Source: Diphasiastrum complanatum
Taxonomy: Eukaryota > Streptophyta > Lycopodiopsida > Lycopodiales > Lycopodiaceae
DNA: 64,000 nucleotides
Direction of reading: 5' to 3'
Assembly: GCA_029204225.1 (NCBI GenBank)
Contig: CM055094.1
Span: 71,217,223 to 71,281,222 of the forward strand
The position numbers were made by a program, and so were the translations under genes. This document shows, piece after piece, positions 43,617 to 55,515 of the stretch. The notes beneath the pieces were generated by a model. That model was not told where the DNA came from. It saw only the letters and a program-made list of their open reading frames with translations, and searched no databases. The number at the start of each line of letters is the position of its first letter. The first letter of the stretch is position 1.

Positions 43617-44262
43617 TGTGAAAAATACAGATCCTAAGTGGATCTAAACTCCAAGATCATTGGCTTGAATGCTTGCACTCCAAACTACATAAGCTAGGAA
43701 TTGGCAACACATTCTATGCTACCTAGAATGCAAAGAACTTGATCAAAAAGCATTTATCACAAATGGAAACTTCCATAAACATCAAGTGCGGCCCAAAATA
43801 GCATTATACAGTCCATAATACATCAGCCTACCACTTTTGGAAAGCACCTAAGATCATACACAATAGCTTGAAGACAATACACACAACAATGCTCTCAATG
43901 GAGGAAGAAACAATGACAATGATCTATTGATCTCAATGAAGCATACAAAAGGTTTCTCCAACCTGTTCTCCACGACTTCCCTACTATTTATGGATGAGGA
44001 AGATGACTCTCTCTCCTCTCTCTAGAAGGTACTTGACCCTAGATATTCCCTATATAGGAAAAATAGCTAAAAATGGCTTATATGACCAAAATACATCAAA
44101 ATGGTCTCATTTTGAAGGGTATGAAGTTTGACACTTCATCATACTAAAAAAATACAGTAAATAAAAACATTGTGGCCTGGTTCACACGTGTGAAACTCCA
44201 GAACCAAAACTATTTACAATTTTAGGCCTCAAACTAGCTAGGAAATGTTGACAATTTTCACA
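43617..44262 (-). repeat. Copia-1 5' LTR, 646 bp
   Basis: The same sequence as 37841-38495 apart from about three substitutions and a 9-base deletion. It carries the promoter for the element. Confidence 0.97.
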
Positions 44263-44267
44263 CATAC
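44263..44267 (+). repeat. Copia-1 target-site duplication (right)
   Basis: CATAC, identical to 37836-37840. Confidence 0.95.
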
Positions 44268-44280
44268 TATATAGATATTC

Positions 44281-45172
44281 TCTCTCTACAACCAACAACA
44301 GTCTTGCTCGCACAACTCGAACAGTCTCTGCATACATCGACTTTGAAACAGAGCAGGATCGATGTCGACTTCACCGACTCAACTCCATCGACATCAACTT
44401 AAGGACAAATGATCAACTTGGCTCATCCAACTCCCTTGACGTCCGCCAAATGTCACCACTCAATAGGAAGCTTTCGCTTTGCTTTGTTCGACACAGACTA
44501 CGTCGCCATTCACTTTGCGGTAACTGCATCACTTCATGACCGTTATTCTTATAATTGTACTGTAAACTGATGTATGTACACAAATACACAATAAAGCAGT
44601 ATCAACGATGAGAAGAAGAGACTACAAATGAATTAGATTCAAGCAACAATAGAAGCATGAATTAGAGTTCCTCTGTGAACTCCTTTGTATCAGACTATCT
44701 GATTCCATAGGATTAGAGCTTTAGAGAGAGTGAAAGTAGTTCAAGGAGTATAGATATTATTCAATTTGTACCTAGCATAGTAAGATCACAACACATAGTG
44801 TGCTACTACTATGAGCCATTCTCAGGCATAGGATCATGATTTGATCGTTGTATTATCCAACAGCTAAAACACAGATTCTCTATTTTCTTTATGTGAGTTT
44901 GCATTGACGAATGCTTTTTGATCATTTCTTTCTCTAGTACTGATACTCGTTCCATGACTCATTCTAAATATCTTACTCAAACGAAGCATGGTTGTCATAG
45001 ACGTCTAACTGTTTCGCTCCCTTCATGGTTGTCTTTGACACCTACAAAGATATTCCTCTGGTCGATCTAAGTAATAGTTTGAATTCACAGTTGCTAAAGA
45101 TCCTGTCATAATTTAACGTTGAGATTTCTCTTGACTGGATATCATATTCAGCAAGTTGTATTAGAGTTGATA
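44281..45172 (+). repeat. Block Z, copy 2
   Basis: Collinear with 20135-21003, with small indels. About 35 bases beyond its end TGGTATCGGAGCCTTC (near 45207) looks like a primer-binding site. Z may therefore be an LTR of an older element, in which case 45207-45398 would be its leader. Confidence 0.65.
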
Positions 45173-45398
45173 AATGAATTTCCAAAATCTTGTATCACCC
45201 AAAAAGTGGTATCGGAGCCTTCAAGTAAAAAATACTCCTTCAAGAACCCAACAAAGGCAAGCTATAGAGGGGTTCTTTTTGAAAAACACTAACTTGCCCT
45301 ACAAGTTACTCATGTATGGTGGAGATATTTCTGTCTTTTAGGGCTTTGATCTAATGGTGTTCATCATAGGTTATATGTTGCCTTTTAGGGTCATGATA

Positions 45399-45736
45399 TG
45401 TTAAATATAATAAGCCTAGTTTATTTTTGTCTAATATAAATTTCTAGTTTTAGCAATTTTTTTGACATTTGTTTATGTGACATTTCCATGTGCTTTGTTT
45501 ACGACAAGTATAAATACCGAGTTGAGACAACTATTTCTTAATGGGGTCTGTTTTGCCATGTAGTGGAACCCTAGAAAAGTATGTGTCTGTATATGTAATT
45601 TTTTCTCTCTTTGCATAATATATAGTTTTTGAAAGTTTCTTAGGTAGTGGTACACTATTTCCTTCTATCAATGTGATTTTGATGGTTGATAGCTTGTGAG
45701 ATTTCTAATGAAAAATTGTAGAATTGATTTTCTACA
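45399..45736 (+). repeat. Candidate LTR, about 338 bp, upstream of a primer-binding site
   Basis: The right edge at ...TTTCTACA is fixed by the tRNA-iMet primer-binding site that follows. The left edge TGTTAAATATAATAAG is the best TG candidate but is uncertain. TATAAATACC near 45510 is a good TATA box. Confidence 0.5.
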
Positions 45737-45753
45737 TGGTATCAGAGCCTTGG
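45737..45753 (+). other. Primer-binding site (tRNA-iMet)
   Basis: TGGTATCAGAGCCTTGG directly after ...TTTCTACA. Copia-4 is inserted about 70 bases downstream, in what was this element's leader. Confidence 0.85.
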
Positions 45754-45821
45754 TCAGGTATGATTGTATAGCAATCAAGAATTCTAGGAGAATTCCCAAA
45801 GCTGTGAGGATTAAGGGTTCT

Positions 45822-46423
45822 TGTGAAGGATTTCAAATCAATGATGATCCAATCCATAAAAAGACCTTGGGGTATTAAAGAAGCTACTCTACCAATCTCA
45901 CCAATGTAGAGAAATCAGCATCTACACACAAAATGAGATGCAAACTCTAATAGAACTTGATCAAACATGAATCAAAAGATAAAGTATTGTTGTTGTCCAT
46001 AAAAAACCAGCAAGCTATTGTATTTCACATGTGTGGATCCAAGAATAGCAAATATAGATGATTCTACACATAGAATTGCATGCAATCACAAGTATAGTGC
46101 ACCAATGGATAGTAGAGATAAGATATGTCTCTCCACGAGTTACATCCTTTTATAAAAGTCCACATCCTATTTGGCCACTTGGCTTTTCCACCAAAATGTA
46201 AACCCTACTATTTTTGGATCTAGATTCAAAGTACCCAAGATTCAAATTTGAATCTACTTAAACTCAACTTCTAACTTTCCCACACTTTCAAAAAGTGTCT
46301 ATTCAAATGAAATTTAGACTAATGAATTTGAAAAGTCAAACTCTAAGTCTAAAACAAAGTTGGCCTCAATTTGCCAAATATAGAAATGTAGCAAATATGA
46401 TCAAACTAGTTGAATCTTTCACA
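45822..46423 (-). repeat. Copia-4 3' LTR
   Basis: TGTGAAGG...TTTCACA as read on the plus strand. Blocks near 45877-45910 and 45985-46105 are not in the other LTR. Confidence 0.9.
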
Positions 46424-47615
46424 CTCCCTCTTCAACTAGTTTTAGCATAGACTTTGATAACACTCCAAGTGAGGTCCTATGCTTCATGAAGAAATCCTTT
46501 CTCAATGCTTTGGTGAAGATATTAGCTATACATTCCCTTGAGGACACATTTTGAAGCTCCACCTCTTTTGCAATGACTTGCTCCCTCACAAAATGATATT
46601 GCACCTCAATATGCAGCTTGCTCCTAGCATGAAAGATAGGATTGGTTGCCAACCTTGGTGATAATTGATTTTCACAAAAGATGATTGGGCTCTCTGAAAA
46701 ATCCAGCAACTGAAGATCCTTGATTATCCTCTTGATCCATACCATCTCCTTTGTGCAATGTGTAAGAGCTTTTTACTCGGCCTCACTAGATGACAATGAT
46801 ATAGTGGCTTGTTTCTTCGATATCCATGATATAGCTACATCACCTATGAAAATACAATGAGCACTAATGGATTTCCTATTCATTATATCTCCAGCATAGT
46901 CCAAATCTGGAAATCCAAAAAGATTAGATGATGATCCCTCATACAATATGCCAAAATATTGAGTTCCAATGATGTACCTCAAAACTCGTTTTCCTATCTT
47001 CCAATGCTCCTTACTAGGATCTTACATGAATTGACTCAATATTCCAATACAATAGCTTAGATCTAGTCTAGTAATGGTTAGAAAGATGAGTGAACCAACT
47101 AGCTTTTTATAGAGAGTAATGTCCTTGAAGGATCTTTCACTACCTCTTATAGTTAGCTTTACATGAGACTCCATAGGTGTACCACTAGCTTTTGTATCTT
47201 CCATATGAAATCTCTCTAGAATAGTATTACCATACTTCTCTTGAAAAATGAAACTAGATTGAGAAGATCTAATAACTTCTATTCCCAAAATGTAATGCAA
47301 GTTACCAATATCATGCACCTTAAACTCCTTCTTAAGGGCACTCTTGATTATATCCTCCAAATCTTGATTGTCTCCAACACTCAAGATGATATCATCCACA
47401 TAGATTAGCAAGATGGTAACATCATTTCCAGTAAACCTAAAACAAAGTGAATGATCATACTCACTCATAACAAAGCCTTGAGAGAGTAAAAAAGTGTTAA
47501 GCTTAGCATGCCAACTCCTTGGTGTTTGCTTAAGGCCATACAAACTCTTTTGTAGTAGACACACATGATTTGGCTTTGTTGATGAAATGTAGCTCTCAGT
47601 TTGGTCCATGTGCAC
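46419..47615 (-). pseudogene. Copia-4 RT/RNase H remnant
   Basis: Three minus-strand frames in order. The first, 47615-47022, runs from HMDQTESY through LYGLKQTPRSW and the catalytic YVDDIILS to TITRLDLSY. The second, 46982-46773, starts MRYIIGTQYFG, with SDSDFAG changed to PDLDYAG and SSSEAE at its end. The third, 46745-46419, has ILCDN changed to IFCEN, then HARSK and ANIFTK in place of ADIFTK. Several RNase H catalytic acids are therefore substituted. The C-terminus reads LKLVEEGV and the TGA lies in the LTR, as in copia-1. It is non-functional through deletion, stops and residue loss. Confidence 0.9.
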
Positions 47616-47942
47616 TTCCTTTTGACAAAATCACAAAAAACTGATTATTCCAAATCTACATGCAAATGCTGAAAATTTGATATGCAATCTATTAGCCACC
47701 ACTTATGTTGATCCAATGATCCAAAAATCGGCCAAATCCAGTATTTGAATTAAAAAATCAGAATTGATTAAGTTTATGAACCTATATAGGATTTTGATTT
47801 ACAAAAGATCCAATCTACAAAGGCAAAAAACTCGATTTTGGTGTAGAATCCTTTCTAGCATGCTCTAGCCTTGATATCTTCACCAAATCATTGATAGATA
47901 TGATTTTCCCCCTTATTACCTGAAACCAAAACTCTGATACCA

Positions 47943-48428
47943 TGTGAAGGATTTCAGATCAATGACGATCCAATCCATAAAAAGATCTTGGGTTTAGAGT
48001 TCATCTACACACAAAATGAGATGCAAACCCTAATAGAACTTGATCAAACGTGAATCAAAAGACCAATGGATAGTAGAACCCAAGAGGACCATGTATAAGC
48101 ATGAAATGAGATAGAGAAGAGAGAAGATATGTCTCTCCATGAGTTACATCCTTTTATAACAGGTCCAAATCCTATTTGGCCGCTTGGCTTTCCCACCAAA
48201 ATGTAAACCCCACTATTTTTGGGCTAGATTCAAAGTACCCAACATTCAAATTTAAATATACTCAAACTCAACTTCTAACTTTTCCACACTTTCAAAAAGT
48301 GTTTATTCAAATAAAATTTTGACTAATGAACTTTGAAAAGTCAAACTCTAAATCTAAAACAGAGTTGGCCTCAATTTGTCAAATATAGAAATGTAGCAAA
48401 TATGATCAAACTAGTTGAATCTTTCATA
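47943..48428 (-). repeat. Copia-4 5' LTR
   Basis: Partner of 45822-46423, about 116 bases shorter. The primer-binding site lies immediately to its left on the plus strand (ACTCTGATACCA). Confidence 0.9.
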
Positions 48429-48433
48429 GTTCT

Positions 48434-49839
<1,406 letters not shown>

Positions 49840-49844
49840 GCTAT

Positions 49845-50615
49845 GGGTGCTGAGTATCGATCCACGACTTTTATTAATTTTTTCTAGGAGCATGGAATCA
49901 AGTAACAATTTGCATAGTTAATAGGCCTAAAAACAAAAAGTATAGCTAAAAGGAAGAATTGCACAATTGTTGAAGCTGTTAGGGAAATGTTAGCACACAT
50001 GAAAATTGCGGACTTGGGTAGAAATACACTACCTTTTTATTGGAGGAGAGAGAATAGGCCCACCACTTACTCCCCAATACTCCAAGAGGTAGGCCCATCA
50101 TTACTAGGGACGCCTTCATTGCATTAACTCATGGGTAGCATCTATCAATCTCCCTCTCAAATCCCCCAAAAGAGAAATGTACTACCAAAAGGTACAATGA
50201 AAAATGGGTTCTTTTTTTTTACCACCAAACCATGCTTTTTAGCCCTAATCACACAATAGATGAGGCATTCAGTAGTAAGAAGCCTAAGATGGATGGTTTG
50301 CATGTATTTGGATGCTGAGTTTATTTTCATCTACCTAAGAGCGAAAGGAGCAAAATGTAGGTGACAGCTTTGAAATTTATTTTCACATGATATAATCAGC
50401 AAACGAAGGGGTATAGATGCCATGAGCTACTTGGATGATGGATGCACATAAGTCGTGATCATACTCAATGAGATTCATAGGTTTGGCAATGATGAAAAAA
50501 ATATTGATGAACTATCCAAGCATCTCAGTGTGGACGAAGCAATTCCACCACCACAAGCCGAAGATGAAGGTCGTGGTACTCCTCCAATTGTGGAGACAAG
50601 ATGGAGAGTATAAAA
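49845..50615 (+). pseudogene. Ty1/copia integrase fragment (plus strand)
   Basis: It starts GAEYRSTTFINFF-EHGIK, the region after the second catalytic Asp. AKRKNCTIVEAVREML follows, where the family has AERKN, so the catalytic Glu is Lys. Then come KKPKMDGLHVFGC, HLPKSERSKM, HISRDH and a Ser/Pro-rich linker ending near ETRWRV. This is the integrase C-terminal half. It is in the orientation of the LTR/PBS at 45399-45753 and may be part of that element. Confidence 0.75.
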
Positions 50616-50619
50616 CAAA

Positions 50620-50967
50620 CCTATTGGATTAGAATTATCTCCAATACAATGTGCGACCACTCAACCTAATCCAAACTTCAGCCTATTTTAGGCATGAGAT
50701 ATGTCTCTCTTTCCTCTCTTTAGAGTCATATAGTCCTAAAATAGAAATATGAACACTATACTACCAAATTTGGTCCATATGGCCAAATTACATCAAATAA
50801 AGGTCATTTTATGGGACTTATCCTCTACCACTTCTAAGCCTATCTAAAAGTAGTAGACATTACTATTTTAATGACATTCACATGTGAAATTTTTGATGGG
50901 CCATCTATACAAGTTTGGCTTCCATTAGGCCTAGACTAGTCAAGAAAATAGTTGAAAATTCTTCACA
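50620..50967 (-). repeat. Copia-5 3' LTR fragment (minus strand)
   Basis: The right edge ...CTTCACA is next to a polypurine tract. The interior (CTCTCTTTCCTCTCTTTAG... ATGGCCAAATTACATCAAA) resembles the copia-1 LTR (CTCTCTCCTCTCTCTAG... ATGACCAAAATACATCAAA). The left edge is not defined; the integrase fragment ends about there. Confidence 0.6.
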
Positions 50968-51045
50968 CTCCCGCTTCAACTATGCTTGCTAGTTTTACAA
51001 TAGAACTTTGGTCTATTTCAAGAATTAACTCCTTTTTAAGAATGT
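50963..51045 (-). pseudogene. Copia-5 pol C-terminal scrap and polypurine tract
   Basis: The minus strand reads VKLASIVEAGV followed by a TGA placed in the LTR. This is the same ending as copia-1 (LKLASNVEEGV) and copia-4. Only about 25 codons remain before gypsy copy B begins. Confidence 0.7.
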
Positions 51046-51046
51046 A

Positions 51047-53064
51047 TCTTTCCTTTCAAATCCTATATATGATAGATAGAAAGATTTCATAATTGATATA
51101 GAGAATATTAGTGTTCAAGTTGGATGCTTCACTATCACTTACACCAATTTTACATAATGAGATGAGAAAAACTACATGAAGGAGTACGTAGAATCCTAAT
51201 GGATGGGTCCCTCCATGATTATGCCTATGATATCTTTGTAGAATAGTAGCAACACACCTTTTTGGTTCTGTTGCAATCTGGTTCGGGTTGTGTTAGGAAT
51301 CTGGATTATAATAATTTTCAGTTGAAGGTGGAGTTACCATGGGTAAGCAAGGATTTGTTATCAATGTCTTGGCTGTTTCGCATCCAGGTCGTACTATGGT
51401 ACTTCACATAATGGATGTTGTACTAGTGGGATGTACCAATGGGACACACTCGTGCAACGACGTATGGTCAGGGATTGGAACACGGTGTTGAAGTAGCTCG
51501 GTAGTTAGAGAAAGAGGAGACACGAAAGAAGTATCGTCGCCATCGTAAACATCGTAGGCGAAGTGATTTGTCAAAGTCAGATTCAGATACAAATTTTGTC
51601 TTCCAGTGCTACAGATTTTGACAATGGCTCTTTCCCTTCTGATGGAGGCAAAAAAATTAAGAAGCATAAGAAGAAGAGTAAAGATAAGGAACAAATGTCT
51701 GTTCGGAATGATGAGGTGGTCACCATGGAATTTCGACAGGGAAGTGTATGATTATGCCAGAATTGCAATCAAGATGGTCATTATATTAACCAATGTCTGA
51801 ATGGCACATGATATTGTGCCATATGCAATATGTACAATCATTCGACTACCGATTGTAGGAGGTTGCAGACTATCTGGACTATAGGAGCGTTTGCGATGAA
51901 AACACAGCACAACAGCAACCACAACCACAACCACAATTGCAGCAACGTCCAATCAAGGAGAACAAATGGAACAATGGCCATTTCAAATACCAATACAATA
52001 TTGACAAGATGTTTCGGAGGATGTTTTTTGTTTTGTAGCCAAATGGGGTATAGGTATTTTAATTGTGTCCCATATCATCAACAATTGGTCGGTAATTTGG
52101 AACAAGTATTGCCTCCACCTCGATTGAATAATTGTTTCAATGATCATAATTTGAGGCACAACCATCATCAAAATCTTGGAGCAGGGAATGATCCAAAACA
52201 GCAAGCACCTGTGCAAGTGGTAACGTTGAAGAACCGTAATTGATATGTCCAAGTGGTCACTCGCCATAGGGATAAAGGAAAAGCGATAAGGCAGGACATA
52301 CCAGCTGAAGATTTGTGGCTAAGTACAAGCCGAACATCCAACACTGACATAAATCAAATGGCTAAAGTTACACGTGAGGTGTTACACCAACTGCAGCAGA
52401 ATCAGGAACCCAATTCTTCTCGAAAATTGGTTGATATTGTGGCTGATCAGATTGTTGACTTTGTCAATAATTATAAGTTTCAAGTTACGATAGGGCAGTT
52501 GATTTAGATTGCACCTTATTTAGCTGATTCAATATGCTCTAAATTGTTTGGATTTTAGTGACCAGCAGAGTTACCATCAGCATCAATCAGTACTATTGTG
52601 CAATCTTGTTCCGACATTGGAAATTAACATTTTCGGATCTTAATATCGGAGGTGTACATATTGATGGTGGAGTAGGAGTGGATATTATCTCTGAGGAAAC
52701 ATACAAAAAATTAAAAAATATACCATTTAAGAAAAGCCAACTTGTCATCTGAATATAGGGGATTCTTTAATGGGGAAAATTTGGAAGGTTCCGGCAAGCA
52801 TTAAAGGATTGAAGTTCTTATTGAATTTTGTGGTCATGAGGCTGCCTACCTGAGCGGATGTGTATTTTGTTCTTTTGAGAAGACCCTGGTTATGACCTAT
52901 AAAAGTTGTGCATGACTAGGCAACATGAATTGTTATCTATCAAAGGTAGGGGACCCTAGTACCAACAATGGATTTTCCATTGATACCTCTACAACCGAAT
53001 GAACCATTTCAAAGGTGGTTTAGATTTCATTGGGAAGATTAACCCACCATCCAAGAATGGTCAT
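51047..53064 (+). pseudogene. Ty3/gypsy copy B, left part
   Basis: Collinear with copy A from TTTCCTTT-AAATTC(C)TATATATGATAG onward. Between about 51345 and 51470 the text differs from copy A (no Gag core). The two then agree again from ATGGTCAGGGATTGGAACAC. Two zinc knuckles (51755-51796, 51815-51856) are again split by TGA at 51809, and a TGA also precedes the first. The protease-like NIDGGVGVD equivalent is IDGGVGVDII with its Asp codon at 52663. The same protease-to-integrase junction lies near 52940. It is split at GTCAT by copia-2 and resumes at 59359. Confidence 0.85.
53060..53064 (+). repeat. Copia-2 target-site duplication (left)
   Basis: GTCAT, repeated at 59359-59363. Joining the flanks restores the gypsy integrase reading. 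Confidence 0.93.
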
Positions 53065-54108
53065 TATGAATAATTGAAAAAGATTATCAATGTTAGATAT
53101 AGGGGTTTTATGTTTTTTGCATCAAGCATCTAGGTGTAGGATGTTGATATGAATTAATTTGGCATAGATGGCAAATTATGCATTTCCACTTGTAATGCCA
53201 CTATTGAGCCAAAATAGAGTAAGAGGCTAAACACGTGCCAATTAGAGTGTAGACAGGTGTAAAGCTTTTGTTTGATGAATTCCAAGAGGTCCAAACAACA
53301 ATGCATTAGAGAAAATATGGGCCCAAAGAGGGACTTATAAGAAATGCCATGTAGGAGAGAGAGAAATAACTATAAAGTAGTTATAATATCATTTTCTAAC
53401 TTCTTTACGCATCTGCCCGCAGTACTTTCCATGTAAATGAATGCACCTTAGTTTAGTCACATCAAACTTCACTGGTGCTTAACCATAGTTAAAATATATT
53501 TTTTCAAAATGCTAAAATATTCCCTCCCAATAGTTGGGAACACTCAAAAATTTGAATTAGGAGTGACATTTCTGAAAAAAACCTATGCCATCTCTATCTT
53601 CAGAAATTTAGAGATGGAACCTTGTGAGGTCCAATAGGAAATTGAGGTGTGCTTGACTATAGTCCAATAGAATTAAGAGGTGCATGGATCAATGGTCCAA
53701 TAGGATCAAGAGGTGACAAAGTATGGTCCAATCATAGTTAAGCATAGTGGTAGCTCGTGGATCTACTAGTATCATTGTACTCCTCATTTTGGATCTAATT
53801 GATTTTGTGATTTCATGGATTTTGTGAGTTATTGGATTTCTAGCTTTCTCTCTCTACCCGAGAGCTCATGATGCTTTTTCTCTCTCTACACGAGGAGAGC
53901 AGCTTGTTTTTACTTAGATTATTTTTTGAATACTTTTCACACGTGTGAGTGAGAGTTGGAAGTGATTGAATGCATGTAGTAGTGTGTTTTTGCCATAGAA
54001 TCAAAGTTAGATCTTGAATCTCAATCTAGTCTTGATCTTGGTGCATCTACACACCTTCGGAGATCACAAGTACATGTAGTGGACAATCCACATGTGTGAA
54101 ATTCAACA
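53065..54108 (+). repeat. Copia-2 5' LTR, 1044 bp
   Basis: Starts TATGAATAATTG (TG lost to TA) and ends GTGTGAAATTCAACA. It contains CACACGTGTGAG near 53939. Confidence 0.93.
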
Positions 54109-54125
54109 TGATATCAGAGCCTACC
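54109..54125 (+). other. Copia-2 primer-binding site
   Basis: TGATATCAGAGCCTACC. One G-to-A change from the usual tRNA-iMet complement. Confidence 0.88.
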
Positions 54126-54863
54126 TAGGGTTACCATGCATTTTGATCCATCTAAGTGAAAAATCTTTCATCAATCTTGAGCTAGCGTTGTCAAGGCCCA
54201 TTTTCCTAGCTATCTTGTTCAATCTTGGATCAAAAGAGATCAAAAGGACATTGATTGGGTCTGACTTGGTACTGTATGGAATCAGGTGCTCAGACACATG
54301 TGAGGAACATCCAATTTCAGTTTGGAAGTTCTCTCTCATACTTGATCCATTTATCTTGCTTGATAGCTTGTTTTGAAACTATTTTGTCTAGTTTCTGATG
54401 CAATCAGTTTCATTCCATTTGGTTGAGCCAATCAGAAGTTATCAGCTTTTGAAGAGGGTTAGGTAGGGCACCTAGACCTAGGTGAACACATTTGGTTTGG
54501 TCAAGAGATTGCCTGGTTGATCCAAAATCACAGTTGTATACTTGCCAATCTCATCTATATGTGATCTAGGCACTGTTTTGACATCTTAGCCATTTTGTTT
54601 CATGCAATATCATTGTATTTGTGTCAAATTTGGTTTCTTAGAGTACTTCACACATGCTAAGAATGTTTGATCCTAACTTTGCCTATACTCCATCATTTGA
54701 TGTGAAACAGATCTTGTTTTAGAGAGATTTGTGTAGCTAGTGAGAATCAATTCACAAATAGTTGCAAGATCTTTCATAGGAAGAGATAGTACTCTCTTAT
54801 TGGATCCTATTGAGAGTTTGTAGCAACATTTATTGTTCATCATTTGAGTTTTCTTCACTTCAA

Positions 54864-55515
54864 ATGTCTTCAATGGGTTCATCCTTGTTGGAATCAAGTG
54901 AAAGATTGACCACTTCAAACTATTCAATTTGGAAAATGAGGATGGAGTCCATCTTGATCCTTCAAGACGTGATGGACATAGTTCTTGGCCTTGAAGAAGA
55001 ACCACAAGTTCTTCAAGAGGTTCAAAAATACAAAAAGAGAGCTAGGATGGCTCTCCACTACATTAAAATGAATGTCTCTAATGAGATATTGAGGGAGATA
55101 GGTACTTGTATTACAGCCAAAGAAGCTTGGGATTGTCTCAAGGCTATCTATGAGGCTAAGAATACCTCTAGGCTTCTCACTCTTAGGAATCAAATCTTTC
55201 AAAGTACCCAAAAGAGTGATGAGAGTGCATCTAGTTATGTTTTGAGAGTAAAAGATATTCATAGAGAACTTGCTTGTATTGGTGATTCCATCAATCAAAA
55301 TTCAAGTCATTCTCAATGGCTTGAGAAGTGAATTTGATAACCTTGTCCAATCCTATGCCATTAAGGAGGATAATGCTTCATCATCCAAGCTCAAGAAGAA
55401 CAAGATCAAGTGCTTTTATTGTGGCAAGAAATGTCATTATGCCACCAATTGCTTCAAGAAGAAGAATCAACTCAAGCAAGCCAACATTACCAATGAGAAG
55501 GAAGACAATAATGCA
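54864..55515 (+). pseudogene. Copia-2 Gag (frameshifted)
   Basis: It starts at MSSMGSSLLESSERL. The copia Gag domain follows (YSIWKMRMESIL, EAWDCLKAIYEAK, LLTLRNQIFQ). A frameshift near 55295 moves the frame to the rest, which ends with a zinc knuckle CFYCGKKCHYATNC (Gly before His is Cys). The structural protein would be truncated. Close relative of the copia-1 Gag. Confidence 0.9.

Larger units (their letters stand above)
37841..44262 (-). mobile_element. Copia-1: nearly intact Ty1/copia LTR retrotransposon
   Basis: A complete element on the minus strand. It has the 5' LTR (43617-44262), PBS, a 1.17 kb leader, gag, pol, polypurine tract and 3' LTR (37841-38495). Perfect 5-bp target duplications CATAC lie at 37836-37840 and 44263-44267. 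By eye the LTRs differ by only about three substitutions and one 9-base indel (GCCAATTTA missing from the right LTR). Little time has therefore passed since insertion. Everything needed for transposition is readable except that gag and pol are separated by one in-frame stop. It is inserted in the W/Z block. Confidence 0.97.
45822..48428 (-). mobile_element. Copia-4: internally deleted Ty1/copia element
   Basis: Minus-strand element with LTRs at 45822-46423 (602 bp) and 47943-48428 (486 bp). It has PBS TGGTATCAGAG on the minus strand next to the right LTR, polypurine tract GAAGAGGGAG next to the left LTR, and target duplications GTTCT at 45817-45821 and 48429-48433. Gag, protease and integrase are gone: leader (to about 47620) is joined straight to the middle of RT. 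The LTRs differ by several block indels, so the insertion is clearly older than copia-1. The right terminal CACA has become CATA. Confidence 0.93.

Noticed and set aside
37776-45206. W plus Z as one LTR interrupted by copia-1
   Set aside because: W similarity extends to the left of any possible TG start, and Z1 lacks W in the right place and orientation.
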